A stretch of 64,000 nucleotides of DNA from Taxillus chinensis. Its lineage: Eukaryota > Streptophyta > Magnoliopsida > Santalales > Loranthaceae. The notes below the pieces were generated by a model. It did not search any database. It was given only the letters and a program-made list of their open reading frames with translations, and was not told where the DNA came from. The stretch lies in assembly GCA_023512835.1 (NCBI GenBank), contig CM042088.1, forward strand, positions 13,384,078-13,448,077. The letters run 5' to 3'. A program made the translations under genes and the position numbers. This document shows, in pieces, positions 11,154 through 21,114 of the stretch (within the stretch, counting starts at the first letter, position 1; every line of letters starts with the position of its first letter).

Positions 11154-12692
11154 TTGGTTTTGACTGCTGCGGACCAGTCTCACCCGATAGATACATGGGT
11201 GATGGACTCATGTTGTTCTTATTATATGACTCCGAATAGGGAGTGGTTCTCAACATATGAGAAAATCGATGGTGGAAACGTCATTATGGGTAATGATGCT
11301 GTATGCAGAGCAATATGTATCGGTTCAGTGCAGATACAGATGCATGATGGTGTTGTCAGAACACTCACCAATGTTTGGCATGTTCCACAACTGAAGAAAA
11401 ATCTCATATACTTGGGTACTCTGGATCAGTTGGGCTGCAAAGGTTCATTTGAAGGTGGAGTCTTAAAGGTAATTAGAGGTTCCTTGGTACTAATGAAGGG
11501 AGTTAAGCAAAATACTCTATACATTCTACAAGAAACTACAGTTTCTGGTTATGTAGCTGTATCATCCTCCGATTCATCAGATCATACCAAATTATGGCAT
11601 ATGCGTCTTGGGCATATGAGTGAAAAGGGGATGATAATTCTGAGTAAGCAAAGTCTTCTTGAAGGCCATCAGACAGTTGATATGGGTTTCTGTGAGCATT
11701 GTGTATTTGGAAAGCAGAAGCGGGTTCAGTTTAAAGATACAATTCACAGAACCAAGGTGACACTTGATTATGTTCATTTCGATTGTTGGGGTCCATCTCG
11801 TGTTTCATCATTGGGAGGTGCTAGGTACTTCCTTTCATTGATTGATGATTATTCAAGGATGACATGGATATACATGATGAAACACAAGAGCGAGGTGTTC
11901 AAGATCTTCAAGGAGTGGAAGATTTTGGTAGAAAATCAAACTGGGAAGAAACTCAAACGTTTACGTACTAACAATGGGTTAGAGTTTTGTTCCAAGGAGT
12001 TTGATCAGTTTTGTTCAGATCAAGGTATTGCAAGACACCGGATAGTCAGAGATACTCCACAGCAGAATGGAGTGGCAGAAAGAATGAACAGGACTTTGTT
12101 GGAGAGAGCACGGTGCATGCTTTCCCAAGCTGGATTGAAGAGAGCCTTCTGGGCTGAGGCTGTGAACACGACATGCTATTTGGTGAATCGTAGCCCAGCA
12201 ACTACTATTAACTATAAAACTCCATTTGAGGTATGGTCTGGTAAACCCGTTGATTATTCTAATCTTAGAATCTTTGGTTGTCCAGCTTATTATCATGTTA
12301 GTGAAGGCAAGTTAGAGCCTCGAGCTAAAAAGGTCTTGTTTATGGGCTATGGCTCAGGTGTGAAAGGTTATAGAATCTGGTCTCCATCTGAAAACAAAGT
12401 TATTCTTAGTAGTAGTGTAACTTTTAATGAAAATTCTCTGCTTCACCTTGGTATAGAGTTTGTTGTTTCAGAAATAGGTGATGGTGTCAGCAAACAGGTG
12501 GAGTTTGATGTGACTGCAGCTGGAACACATCAACATGGTTCATCAGAAACTGATCAGCAAAATTATGAACCACAGTCAGAAGTTGAAGCAGAGCAGCCAC
12601 TTGTTGATACACACAATATTGCCACCGACAGATCTAGGAGACAAATCAAACCACCTATCAGATATGGTTGCTTATTCCCTACAAGCCGCTGA
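11154..12692 (+). pseudogene. pol: Protease and integrase of the Tork-like Copia
   Basis: One open frame. The protease core reads WVMDSCCSYYMTPN (normally DSGAS or DSGC). The gag-pre-integrase region (LWHMRLGHMSEKG, then CEHCVFGKQKR with the zinc-binding His and Cys) is followed by the integrase core. The first Asp is in HFDCWGP. The second catalytic motif reads RTNNGLEF, with Asn where Asp is required. The Glu lies in NGVAERMNRT. The frame ends with a frameshift near 12660-12690, before RT. Together with the Asn change, this makes integration by this copy impossible. Confidence 0.85.
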
Positions 12693-14270
12693 AGAGATAG
12701 AGTCTCTTAAACCCTCTCTAGCTTCCGAGAGGCTATCAGTGGTGCTGAAGCAGCAAATTGGGTTGTTGCAATGGGTGAAGAAATGGAGTCCCTTTACAGG
12801 AATCAGACTTGGGAGTTAGTCAAACTTCCAAAGGAGCATCGAGTGGTTGGCTGCAAGTGGGTCTTCAAAAAGAAGACTGGAAATCTGGATGATGTTGGAA
12901 TCAGATACAAAGCTCGCCTAGTTGCCAAGGGGTTCAGTCAGAAGGAAGGTGTGGATTATAATGAGATATTCTCACCAGTTGTCAAACACACTTCTATCCG
13001 TTTGTTGCTAGCGCTAGTTGCGCATCAGGACTTGGAGCTAGAGCACCTTGATGTGAAAACAACTTTCCTACATAGAGAGTTAGAAGAGGATATCTTGATG
13101 AGTCAACCAGAAGGATTTGCTATAGAGGGAAAAGAAGACTATGTCTGCAGGCTGAAGAAATCTCTTTATGGACTGAAGCAATCACCACGCTAGTGGTACA
13201 AGAAGTTTGATAGTTTCATGGTCAAACATGGCTACAGTAGAAGTCCCTATGATTGTTGTGTTTATCACAGCAAGTTTGAGGATGAGTCATTCATCTATCT
13301 ATTATTATATGTAGATGATATGCTTATTGCATCTAGGAACATGTCAGCTATTCAGAAGATGAAGAAACTTCTGAGTTCAGAATTTGATATGAAGGATCTT
13401 GGATCAGCCAAGAAGATTCTTGGAATTGAGATATACCGAGATCGTTCGTGGCGAAAGCTCTTTCTGTCTCAAAAGAGCTATATTCAGAAAATTTTGACAA
13501 AGTTTGGCATGTCTAATGCTAAACCTCTGAGTACTCCATCTGATGCAAATTTTCAGCTCTCTACGGCTCTTGCACCTCAGTCAGAAGCTGAAAAGGAGTA
13601 CATGTCTCGAGTTCCGTATGCTAGTGCAGTTGGGAGTTTAATGTATGCTATGGTGTGCACTAGACCAGATCTTGCACAAGTAGTCAGTATGGTTAGTCGA
13701 TTTATGAGTCAGCCGAGCAGAGAGCATTGGCAGGCAGTGAAACGAATTTTCAGGTATCTCTGAGGCACATCTGATATTGGCCTTGTGTATGGTGATAGTG
13801 AAAATTGTGTACTTACTGGTTATTCAGATTCTGATTATGCAGCTGATTTGGATGGACGAAGGTCCATGACTAGTTATGTCTTCACTGTAGGTGGTTCTGT
13901 TATCAGTTGGAAGGCTTCTTTACAGCCATTAGTAGCTCTGTCAACCACTGAAGCTGAATATATGGCGTTGACAGAAGCAGCAAAAGAAGGCATCTGGTTA
14001 AAAGGATTGGTTAATGATCTGGGGTTGCAGCAAGACCAAGCAACTGTGTTTTGTGATAGCTTGAGTGCTATCTGCTTGGCAAAAGATCAGGTGCATAATG
14101 AAAGGACTAAACACATTGATGTTAGATATCACTTCATTCGTAATGAAAGAAGAATCAATGTGAAGAAAGTCGGCACCAAGGATAACCCAGCTGATATGTT
14201 TACTAAACCAGTTCCACCGAGCAAGTTTAAGCATTATCTTGACTTGCTCAATGTCTATAGTCTAATTTAG
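12693..14270 (+). pseudogene. pol: Reverse transcriptase and RNase H of the Tork-like Copia
   Basis: RT motifs run in order: WVFKKKTG and ARLVAKGFSQKEG, then HLDVKTTFLHREL, SLYGLKQSPR, and LLYVDDMLIAS (catalytic Asp pair) near 13305-13335. RNase H follows with [46 protein letters not shown] and PADMFTKPV, to a normal stop at 14268-14270. Internal stops are TAG at 13192-13194, after QSPR where Gln is expected, and TGA at 13761-13763, in RYL-GTSD where Arg is expected. The catalytic residues of RT and RNase H are otherwise kept. Confidence 0.85.
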
Positions 14271-14345
14271 CCCGTGGCGGGTTGGTAGCGGCAGATACAG
14301 GTTTATTACTATGTTGTTTTTGTTGAGGATTTGTTGGCTTCTACG

Positions 14346-14359
14346 TGAAGGTGGAGATT
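14346..14359 (+). promoter_or_regulatory. Polypurine tract
   Basis: gtgaaggtggagat lies directly before the 3' LTR and would prime second-strand synthesis. It matches the tract typical of Tnt1-like elements. Confidence 0.75.
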
Positions 14360-14420
14360 TGTGAGTTGCCGTAAATGTAAAGACGGAAGAAAAAGGCAAG
14401 CACAAAAAAAGGCAACTGCG

Positions 14421-14465
<45 letters not shown>

Positions 14466-14563
14466 TAGGCTACTGTATTGTTTTGTGTAGTGCGAGAGAA
14501 TAAAAAAAACAAAGCGCCGAACTGCTCTCCTCCTCTCTCTTTATTCGACTGAGCCTGTCGCAC
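14360..14563 (+). repeat. Truncated 3' LTR of the Tork-like Copia
   Basis: Matches the first 200 bases of the 5' LTR but contains an expanded AT run of about 40 bases (14423-14462). It breaks after cgcacgg, where the 5' LTR continues with agtaagg. About 250 bp of LTR are missing. Confidence 0.8.
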
Positions 14564-14617
14564 GGGCATGGGCATTCACTACCCGGTTTCTGCGGGCCGA
14601 AAAGCCGGGGCGTGACA
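14564..14617 (+). repeat. Remnant of a Gypsy LTR 3' end
   Basis: cactacccggtttc, then aaagccggggcgtgaca, resembles the LTR end of the chromovirus at 25441-34783 (gtaccggtttcc, then aaatccggggcgtgaca) but is a different family. It is joined directly to the broken Copia LTR, so a deletion or recombination fused two elements here. Confidence 0.5.
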
Positions 14618-14633
14618 CATCACAGATGTGTGA

Positions 14634-15044
14634 TGTAATGTCCCACATCGGCTGGGGAGGAGAACGAAGTAGGCTACTTAGGTGGCTGTGGTAACCTCTC
14701 CTAGCACGACGCGTTTTGGGGGCCGAGGGCCTACTAAAAACAAAATCGTGCGGGGTGAGGCCCAAAGCGGACAATATCGGGCTACGGGTGGGCTGGGCTG
14801 TTACAAATGGTATCAAAGCCAGGGCCCGGGTTGGTGTGCCAGCGAGGACGTTGGGCTCTCCGAGGGGGGGTGGATGTAGTGTCCCACATCGGCTGGGGAG
14901 GAGAACGAAGTAGGCTACTTAGGTGGCTATGGAAACCTCTCCTAGCACGACGCGATTTGGTGGCTGAGGGCCTACCAAAAACAAACCGTGCGGGCAAGGC
15001 CCAAAGCGGACAATATCGGGCTACGGGTGGGCTGGGCTGTTATA
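14634..15044 (+). mobile_element. Complete TRIM (411 bp)
   Basis: LTRs at 14634-14805 and 14875-15044 both begin tgta-tgtcccacatcggc. The first ends ctgttaca and the second ctgttata. The 69-bp interior has a primer site tggtatcaaagcc at 14808-14820 and a purine/G-rich tract (cgaggggggg, then tgga) before the second LTR. No coding capacity, so it depends on proteins from other elements. The flanks tgtga and aacga do not match well. Same family as the inverted copy at 8015-8443. Confidence 0.85.
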
Positions 15045-15341
15045 AACGAGCTCCCATGTCTTATTCTTTTCAATCTAATCCAACTCATCATTCATTGCTG
15101 CGATCCAAGCTTTATCTTCTACTACTTCTCTAACTATTTTAGGCTCTATTTGACAGAGTAAGGCAGTAGCTCTTGTAAATTTCCTCCTAGTTGTTACACC
15201 TGCTTGGGGATCACCAAGGATCTGATCCTTCTCATGCACACTGGACCATGTCCTCCTTATCTTTTTAGTTGAATCTTCTCCAGGATTGGACTCTTCCTTT
15301 TTCTTGAATATATAGGATTTGATGAAGCTGCCAAGATACAT
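15045..15341 (-). pseudogene. pol: Copia RT N-terminal fragment
   Basis: The minus strand reads ILGDPQAGVTTRRK, then CQIEPKIVREV and WIAAMNDELD. After a frame change it reads IEKNKTWELV. This is the start of a Sirevirus-type Copia RT (QIEPK, W..AM..EL, WELV). It is cut at the TRIM on one side and at the CTCGNAG-rich block on the other. It cannot be part of the minus-strand Copia at 21-35 kb because its orientation would place it on the wrong side. Confidence 0.7.
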
Positions 15342-15344
15342 TCT

Positions 15345-17271
15345 AAGTCTTAAGACTCATAGATTCGAAGGGTCATAGGGTCGACGAGTCAAGGATAGTA
15401 AAAGTAAATCTGTCACAGGACATCTGGGCGAGAGGCTCGTAGACCCGTAGGGTTTGGAGACTCGAAGCATATTTGTGACAGAACACATTGCGACTCGTAG
15501 ATGCAGGGTCGAAGGTCGTCGAGTCGTAGTGCAGAAAAGAGAGCGTTTACTGTAAGCGATGATTAAATTCAGAGACTCGTAGAGTCGAAGAATTTTAAAG
15601 AACAGTAACCAAACTTAAATAACTCGAAGACTCGAAGTTTGTAGAACTGTAGAGTCCCTAAAGTGGTTATGTCACTTAACAGAACTTAAAGTACCGCTAG
15701 ACTCATAGACTCAAGGGTCGTAGAGTCGCAGCCTTAAAACACTATTAGGAAAATAGAACTCACAGACTCGTAGGTCGAAAGTCGAAGAGTCGAAGGCAAA
15801 AAGACTGACCAAGTAAAATGAAACTGTAACTCAAGAGTCGTAGAGTCATAGGCTCGAGGGATACAGGTAATTTAAGGAACTTGTCAGACACATCACAGAC
15901 TCGAAGATCATGAAGGGAAAGAGTTATAGCTGAAGGGTCGTAGCCATAGAGTCGAAGACTCATAGAATACGGAAACTCCGTGCATGAGCAAATGCGAAAG
16001 GCTAAGGAAGAAATGTAAAGTCTAAGACTCGTAGAGTCGAAGGTTTTCAAGGTCGAAGACTCACAGAGTCGAAGAGCCTCTTAGTCAAGTAAAATAAGTT
16101 GAGAAACGCGAAGGTCGTAGACCCGCAGAGCTAGGGTCGTAGACTCGCAGCTGTAACAACGGGTAGATTAGGCGCACTTCAAAGAAGTCACTCTAAGAGC
16201 CATTAGGATAGTCGCAGACTCGTAGAGTCGTAGAGTCGCAGACTTACAGTTAATAGAGTGAGACAACAGACTTAATCTAACTCGAACTCTAGCCTCGAAG
16301 ACTCGAAGATATGTGAGTCGCAGAGCAGATATCAACACTGTAAAGCCTGAAGTAAACTTCTGCAACTTCAACAGGCTCTAATTGAAACCTTCGAGTCACC
16401 AAACCTATGAGGCACCCACCTTCAAGGCATACTTACAACCCTAAGCATATTCACTTAGCGATATCTTCAGCTAGGGTTTGTACAGTAAGCTTGCGCTGCC
16501 TCGAGCAGTTGGAGAGTAGTTAATGTCGCATTAATTGCTATCAACCACTCTCCACGGATGAACGACCAAGATCAACTGCGCAAGTATGGACATGCAACTG
16601 CGTAGCTTGGGCAACAGATCTGCAAATCAGAGCAGATCAACCCATCCCCTGACATCCCGCATATCCAGTGGCGGGAAGTCAGCCTGTTGGATGGATAACT
16701 AGGCGCACAACAATCTAAACTTAAAATATATCTCTCTCTCACACTTAATGACAAAAATGAGGAGTTAGTCTCTTTCTCTGAAAGCGTGGAATACACAAAA
16801 CACAAGAAAAAGGATTCTGACACACATTAAGAAATTAATCTTTCGGTGAATTCACGCAAGAGTTCCAACGCTAGAGAGAGAGACTTAGAGAGAAGAAGAA
16901 CTTCCAAGTGTTGTGCGCCACATTGAACCAAGATCAAGATCAAACTTTGTAATCCATCATATACTCTTGTTCACCCAAGATTCAGCACGATTATCTAGTC
17001 TAACCTCAGTGTTGGTTTCCACAATCAAAACTATCACAGACCATTCCTTACACAACTGAGATCTGTGAAAAAGGAGCATTTACTACATCTCAGATTTGTC
17101 TGATAGTTCATAACCCACATTATCACACAAATTACTACTATCATCTTCTCCACAAATACTTCTAGCGTAGTTGTCCTTAGAAGTAACACATACCAGCAAA
17201 CAGTCTAACTTCCTCGCACGAAGAAAGTCTATTCACCCCCCCCCCCCTCTAGACTCACTTTAGGACCTATA
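15345..17271 (+). repeat. LTR-like region rich in CTCGNAG motifs (Sirevirus-like)
   Basis: The first kilobase (about 15345-16380) is a loose array of short motifs such as gactcgtagagtcgaag and gactcgcag. The rest is unique AT-balanced DNA ending with ttcaccccc, then cctctagactcactttagg, the same kind of end as the Sirevirus-like LTR at 37520-37558. A primer site follows at 17274. The left boundary and TG start were not found. It holds a hairpin at 16509-16552 and a C-run near 17236-17247. No genes are seen in it. Confidence 0.6.
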
Positions 17272-17273
17272 AT

Positions 17274-17287
17274 TGGTATCAAAGCAG
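17274..17287 (+). promoter_or_regulatory. Primer binding site (tRNA-iMet type)
   Basis: tggtatcaaagcag lies just after the LTR-like region and 26 bases before the gag ATG. Confidence 0.7.
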
Positions 17288-17313
17288 TTTTACAACTCCG
17301 TAGAGATCCCTAA

Positions 17314-18261
17314 ATGGCCGACATGGATTCCAGCAGTGCAGCTCCAGTTCCCGACCATGCTCCAGCTCCTATTGAGGAAGTTGAAGCCAGTCGTGTTCTA
17401 GAAGAAGGAGCGACTGGAGATCAGGAGCAGGAAGAACCAAGTACCAGTAGCAACAAGAAAGAACAAGAAGACTTCTATGACGTCCTGCCTGGCTCATCCT
17501 CCCAAGTTCCTATGTGCACACCCGCACGCTTCTCCAAATGGAAAGCGAGAATGAGAGCACACCTCAACATGCTTAACACTTATCTCTGGGAAACAATAAA
17601 GAACGGGCCTTTCATCCTAGAGAGTATGCAAAGAGGCCAGTTGATGATGAAAGACCCAGAAAGTTGGTTTAAGGTGGAGCAGAGGAAAGTAAAACTTGGC
17701 TTCAAGGTAAAAGCCATACTTTTCTTTGTGCTCGATGACGACATGTTCACGGATGTGCAAGACTTAGAGATAGCGAAGGAGATATGGGATAGGCTATGTG
17801 TCATCTATGAAGGAGATGAACAGATTCAGGACAATAAGATATCCATGCTCAAACAGGAGTATGAAGCATTCAGATGTGAACCGAAGCAGTCACTTGACAA
17901 TATCTATAAAAGGTTCACAGGTCTGATTCAACGGATGAAGACTTACAATGTTGAGATCTCTCAAAAGGACAAGAATGACAAATTTCTGAGATCTCTACCG
18001 TTGAGACTACTGATAAAGACATCAGCCATCTGTCGGCTGAAGGAATGGAAAACTTGTGCCTTGGAAGCATTATACGGGGACATCATGACATTCGAAACGC
18101 AAAAGGAAGAACTTGAGGCATTTGAGAATCCTTCCAAGAAAAAGGAGAAGTCTGTTGCCTTTAAGGCGGCTGCTGAACCAAGGGAACTATCTTTAGAAGA
18201 AGAAGAAGATGAAGCTGAAGAACTTGTTTCAGATAGCGCCTCAGATGAAAAGGTGGCATAA
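17314..18261 (+). CDS. gag: Intact Sirevirus-like gag open frame, without pol
   Basis: 315 codons from ATG 17314 (MADMDSSSAAP) to TAA, with no internal stop, unlike nearly every other element gene here. An acidic Pro/Ser/Glu-rich start leads into the Copia gag domain: RFSKWKARMRAHL, WDRLCVIYEGDEQI, LKQEYEAFR, KQSLDNIYKRF, LRSLPLR. A Lys-rich then Glu/Asp-rich tail (EEEEDEAEELVSDSASDE) follows. No zinc knuckle is present. Directly after the stop the sequence turns into CTCGNAG-type repeats. Protease, integrase and RT are absent, so this is either a gag-only non-autonomous element or a deletion product. The ATG is the first after the primer site. Confidence 0.75.
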   Translation: MADMDSSSAAPVPDHAPAPIEEVEASRVLEEGATGDQEQEEPSTSSNKKEQEDFYDVLPGSSSQVPMCTPARFSKWKARMRAHLNMLNTYLWETIKNGPFILESMQRGQLMMKDPESWFKVEQRKVKLGFKVKAILFFVLDDDMFTDVQDLEIAKEIWDRLCVIYEGDEQIQDNKISMLKQEYEAFRCEPKQSLDNIYKRFTGLIQRMKTYNVEISQKDKNDKFLRSLPLRLLIKTSAICRLKEWKTCALEALYGDIMTFETQKEELEAFENPSKKKEKSVAFKAAAEPRELSLEEEEDEAEELVSDSASDEKVA

Positions 18262-19153
18262 CTTCGTAGAGTGATCTCTTAGAGTGAGCTTGTAGAGAGA
18301 ATCCACTATGTACTAAGACAGACTCAAAGCTCAGGGTCAAAGACTCAGAGAGGTTCGAAGAGTCAAAGAGTCGAAGATGGAGAGTCGAAGATCAACTGAC
18401 CACTCGGCTTCAAGCACCACTGCAGGAACTCGAAGTCGTAGACCAGGCGACTCGAAGGTGGAAGGTCATTGCTAGGTGACCCGAAGGTCATAGGAGGAGA
18501 CAGGTAATGAGCAGTGTCTCGCAAACTCAAAGCAAAGACTCGTAGATTCACAGCATGCGGGGTCGTAGAGTTGAAGCTCGCAGGGTCGTAGATTGAAGGA
18601 CCTGCTACGGAGACCTGTGAAGGCAATCAAGGCAGAATGCAGCTGTTATTGACTCACTCGAAGACTCGTAGAGCTTTAGGCTCATGGATTGAGATGTCAG
18701 TGAAGCATTAGTTCTGACCTAGCTTCGAAGTGAGGGAGCAAAAGAGTTGGAAGATCAATGCCCATAGCTCGAAGACTTAGACTCGAAGAGTCAAAGATGT
18801 AGACTCATAGACTAATGCTACGAGGCAATATCTTCGAGGCTGTAGCTAGACAAAGGAACGGAGCGCGCTACGAAGGAGCAAAACGCGCTGAAGTTCATCA
18901 TTTCTGGAAGTCATTACCCAGATAGCAGTTTTAAGTATGCTAAGTACTGGAAAACACATGGACGAAGGGTTTAACATGTTTTAACGGTGAAGATCAAAGG
19001 GAGAAACATGCTAAACCCTAGACGAAGGGTTTTTGACTGGTGCCGACCTATGAAAGCAAGGAATATGCCTAACTCAATGTGCCGCCATTAATTTCTGCAT
19101 AGACAAGAAACATATCTGCAGAGGCACAAGCGGCGACGTAGAGTAGTTCATAC

Positions 19154-19216
<63 letters not shown>

Positions 19217-19775
19217 GATTGAAAGAAAGAGATAACAGTGAGTTAATCTATCTTTCTTCCTTATATATTCAGTGAACAGATCGTGATTCTGGTATAGGAG
19301 TGGTTGAAGGTCGAGCATTGCAAACAGTTATTTATGCAGGAGCAGATTGCATTAGACAGATTCTTACAATGAGTAAATTCTGGAGCGATACTATTTTTGT
19401 ATTTGCATTGAATAGAAGAGAGAGTTGATCCAATTGTAACAAGGGCTAGACCCTACTGTATTAAAAGAGAATAGTGGATTGGACTTGGTATAGGTACACT
19501 CTCAGCACCGTGGAGTAGATCATATTGATCGAACCACGTATATTGTGTGTCTTTGTCTTTTCTTTCCCATACATGGTTGCTTGTAACTGATATTGCATGA
19601 GATACTAAAAGACCATCCAAACGAAGACCACATCTGATAAAGAAATCTCTCTAAAATATCCTACTCAGTAAAACTAGGGGAATAGTTTTAAAGTATACAG
19701 ATTCACCCCCGTCTATGTACACACACACACACACACGTATACCAAGACAATCACACTTGGACCTGGGAATATCAA
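18262..19775 (+). repeat. Second LTR-like region with gactcgaag motifs
   Basis: 18280-18850 carries the same style of motif (actcgaagactcgtag) as 15345-16380. A microsatellite block of TA then GA follows at 19157-19212. The block gcaccgtgg, then gaaccacgta (near 19505-19540) is typical of plant Copia LTR ends. The region ends ttcacccccgtct, then a CA run and ggacctgggaatatc, a degraded version of the LTR end plus primer site at 17260-17287. The sequence outside the motif array differs from 15345-17271, so the two are probably not a matched LTR pair. No genes are seen. Confidence 0.45.
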
Positions 19776-20722
19776 ATCTTATTATATCACCTTGAATATG
19801 TTCTTCCATTATAGTTTTTCTTTATTTTAATGTTTTATCTTCATGTAACAATCGGATACCTAAAGCTGCTTTGATGGCACGGTCTTATCTTCCAAGCAAG
19901 GTCTCTAAGATGGTTGCAATTTGGAGAAAAGACCTCAATAAGGTTCCTTATCACTTGTCAGATTTTCATCCTCATTTCTAATCACAAAAAATATTAATTG
20001 TGTTGGTGGTACAAGCGGGCTGTAGTTCTTGGTGACCAAACAGGGGAGGAGTGGATGCTAAGTGAGGTCTGTGAGCTATCATTGGTGAGTTCTATCATCT
20101 AAACTAGGAGAGCAAGCAATAAGATTTTATTGAGAAACCAATTCTGTTTCATTTTTTAAAGAAATCTTGATAAATAGATTATTTATACAGACTCTGTAAT
20201 CAGAGGTGGTTCATGATGCATTTTCTTGTACAAGGAAATATAGGACATTTATATATTAGGAATTATTTGGATATATAGAATTGTGGATTTTGTAATTAGT
20301 GTTAATTCTCATTATATGTATTTGGAATATTACTGGACTTGAATACATATGAATATATATTATTTTATTATATGTTCAATATAAGTATATATATATATTG
20401 AGAATTATTTGTAATAAAATAATTTTTTATGATAAAATAGTGATTAAAATAAGACAGTTTTACTATTATTTTGAAAGTATATATATATATACAGTATATA
20501 TGAAGACAGTATATTGAAGACGATTTTTAATTGACTTTAAAAGTTTTTTTAAAGACAGCTTAAAATTGTCTTTGTTTTATTAATATTTAAGACGGTTAGA
20601 AAATCGTCCTAATTTTCTATTAATTAAAGAAGACAGCTTCCATAAAGACATTTTTAAAAATGTTTTCTTTAACAAAAGAAGACGGTTTTAAACCGTTTTC
20701 TTTAAACTTTTTTGTAGTAGTG
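19776..20722 (-). mobile_element. Terminal part of a CACTA (En/Spm-like) transposon
   Basis: The DNA ends at 20722 with ttttttgtagtagtg. On the minus strand this is cactactacaaaaaa, the canonical CACTA terminus. Inside it, several subterminal motifs of the type gaagacggttttaaaccg and aagacggttagaaaatcgtc occur in both orientations (about 20515-20705), as in plant CACTA elements. The opposite terminus was not found in the window, so the left limit is arbitrary. Strand refers to the terminus seen. No transposase is visible. Confidence 0.65.
19850..19945 (+). pseudogene. Coatomer subunit beta-prime exon fragment
   Basis: 32 codons read NRIPKAALMARSYLPSKVSK and continue VAIWRKDLNKV, a near match to the conserved stretch of plant coatomer beta-prime (COPI coat WD40 protein), where I expect Glu at the two Lys positions after P and S. 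Both changes would be GAA/GAG to AAA/AAG. Flanking DNA does not continue the protein: a stop follows after a divergent tail. It is therefore a captured or broken exon, not a working gene. It lies about 780 bp inside the CACTA terminus. A further open block at about 20015-20082 (AVVLGDQTGEEWMLSEVCEL) followed by gtgagt may be another captured exon; I do not recognise it. Confidence 0.6.
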
Positions 20723-21114
20723 CATTCTCTATTAATTTAGCAACAAATATACAATTTCAGCCCCAGTACAAATGCATTACATTATGAAACATAGGGCTTA
20801 CTGTATTTGAAGATCATTGTTGCTGCCTGCTCCCATAGCTCTATTGCCTGCTCCTTAGTGCAGTTACAGTAGTTGCTCTAGTTCGAACCTTTTTTTGAAT
20901 AATATTGTATGAAGTATCACAGAAAGGCTCCACGGCTCTCTCCATCAGGTTGTTGAGGCACAAAGCTCTTGTTTAAGATCACCAAATTCAGAATTCTAGA
21001 GGGAGCCAAAGGAGGTTGACCAATTTCTTCAAAAAGCTTACTCCTTTTTACTACAGCTGAAAGAGTTCGTAATAGTGGCTCCAACTGACGTTTTCTCTTC
21101 TAGAATTCTACGAT
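20723..21114 (-). other. Non-coding DNA beyond the env-like ORF
   Basis: Downstream (minus-strand sense) of the env-like frame of the Sirevirus-like element. No LTR match was found, so the 3' LTR of that element is missing or displaced by the CACTA element. Confidence 0.35.

Larger units (their letters stand above)
9821..14563 (+). mobile_element. Copia LTR retrotransposon, Tork/Tnt1-like
   Basis: 5' LTR, iMet primer site, gag, pol, polypurine tract and a truncated 3' LTR lie in order. The start of gag (KIDKFTGKNNFSLW) and the terminal polypurine region aaggtggagatt are typical of the Tnt1-like Tork lineage. It is inactive: there are four or more in-frame stops and at least one frameshift in gag-pol. 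The 3' LTR stops after 204 bases at a junction with an unrelated Gypsy LTR end. Confidence 0.85.

Noticed and set aside
14634..15044. Assignment of the TRIM to the Cassandra family
   Set aside because: Cassandra LTRs carry a 5S rRNA-like promoter; none is seen here.
15345..19775. A matched LTR pair (15345-17271 and 18262-19775) around gag
   Set aside because: Only the motif style and the terminal cccc-tct block agree; the unique parts do not align by eye, so I do not call them one element with confidence.
19850..19945. A functional coatomer gene
   Set aside because: Only about 32 codons are present, without flanking exons of the same gene, and a stop follows.
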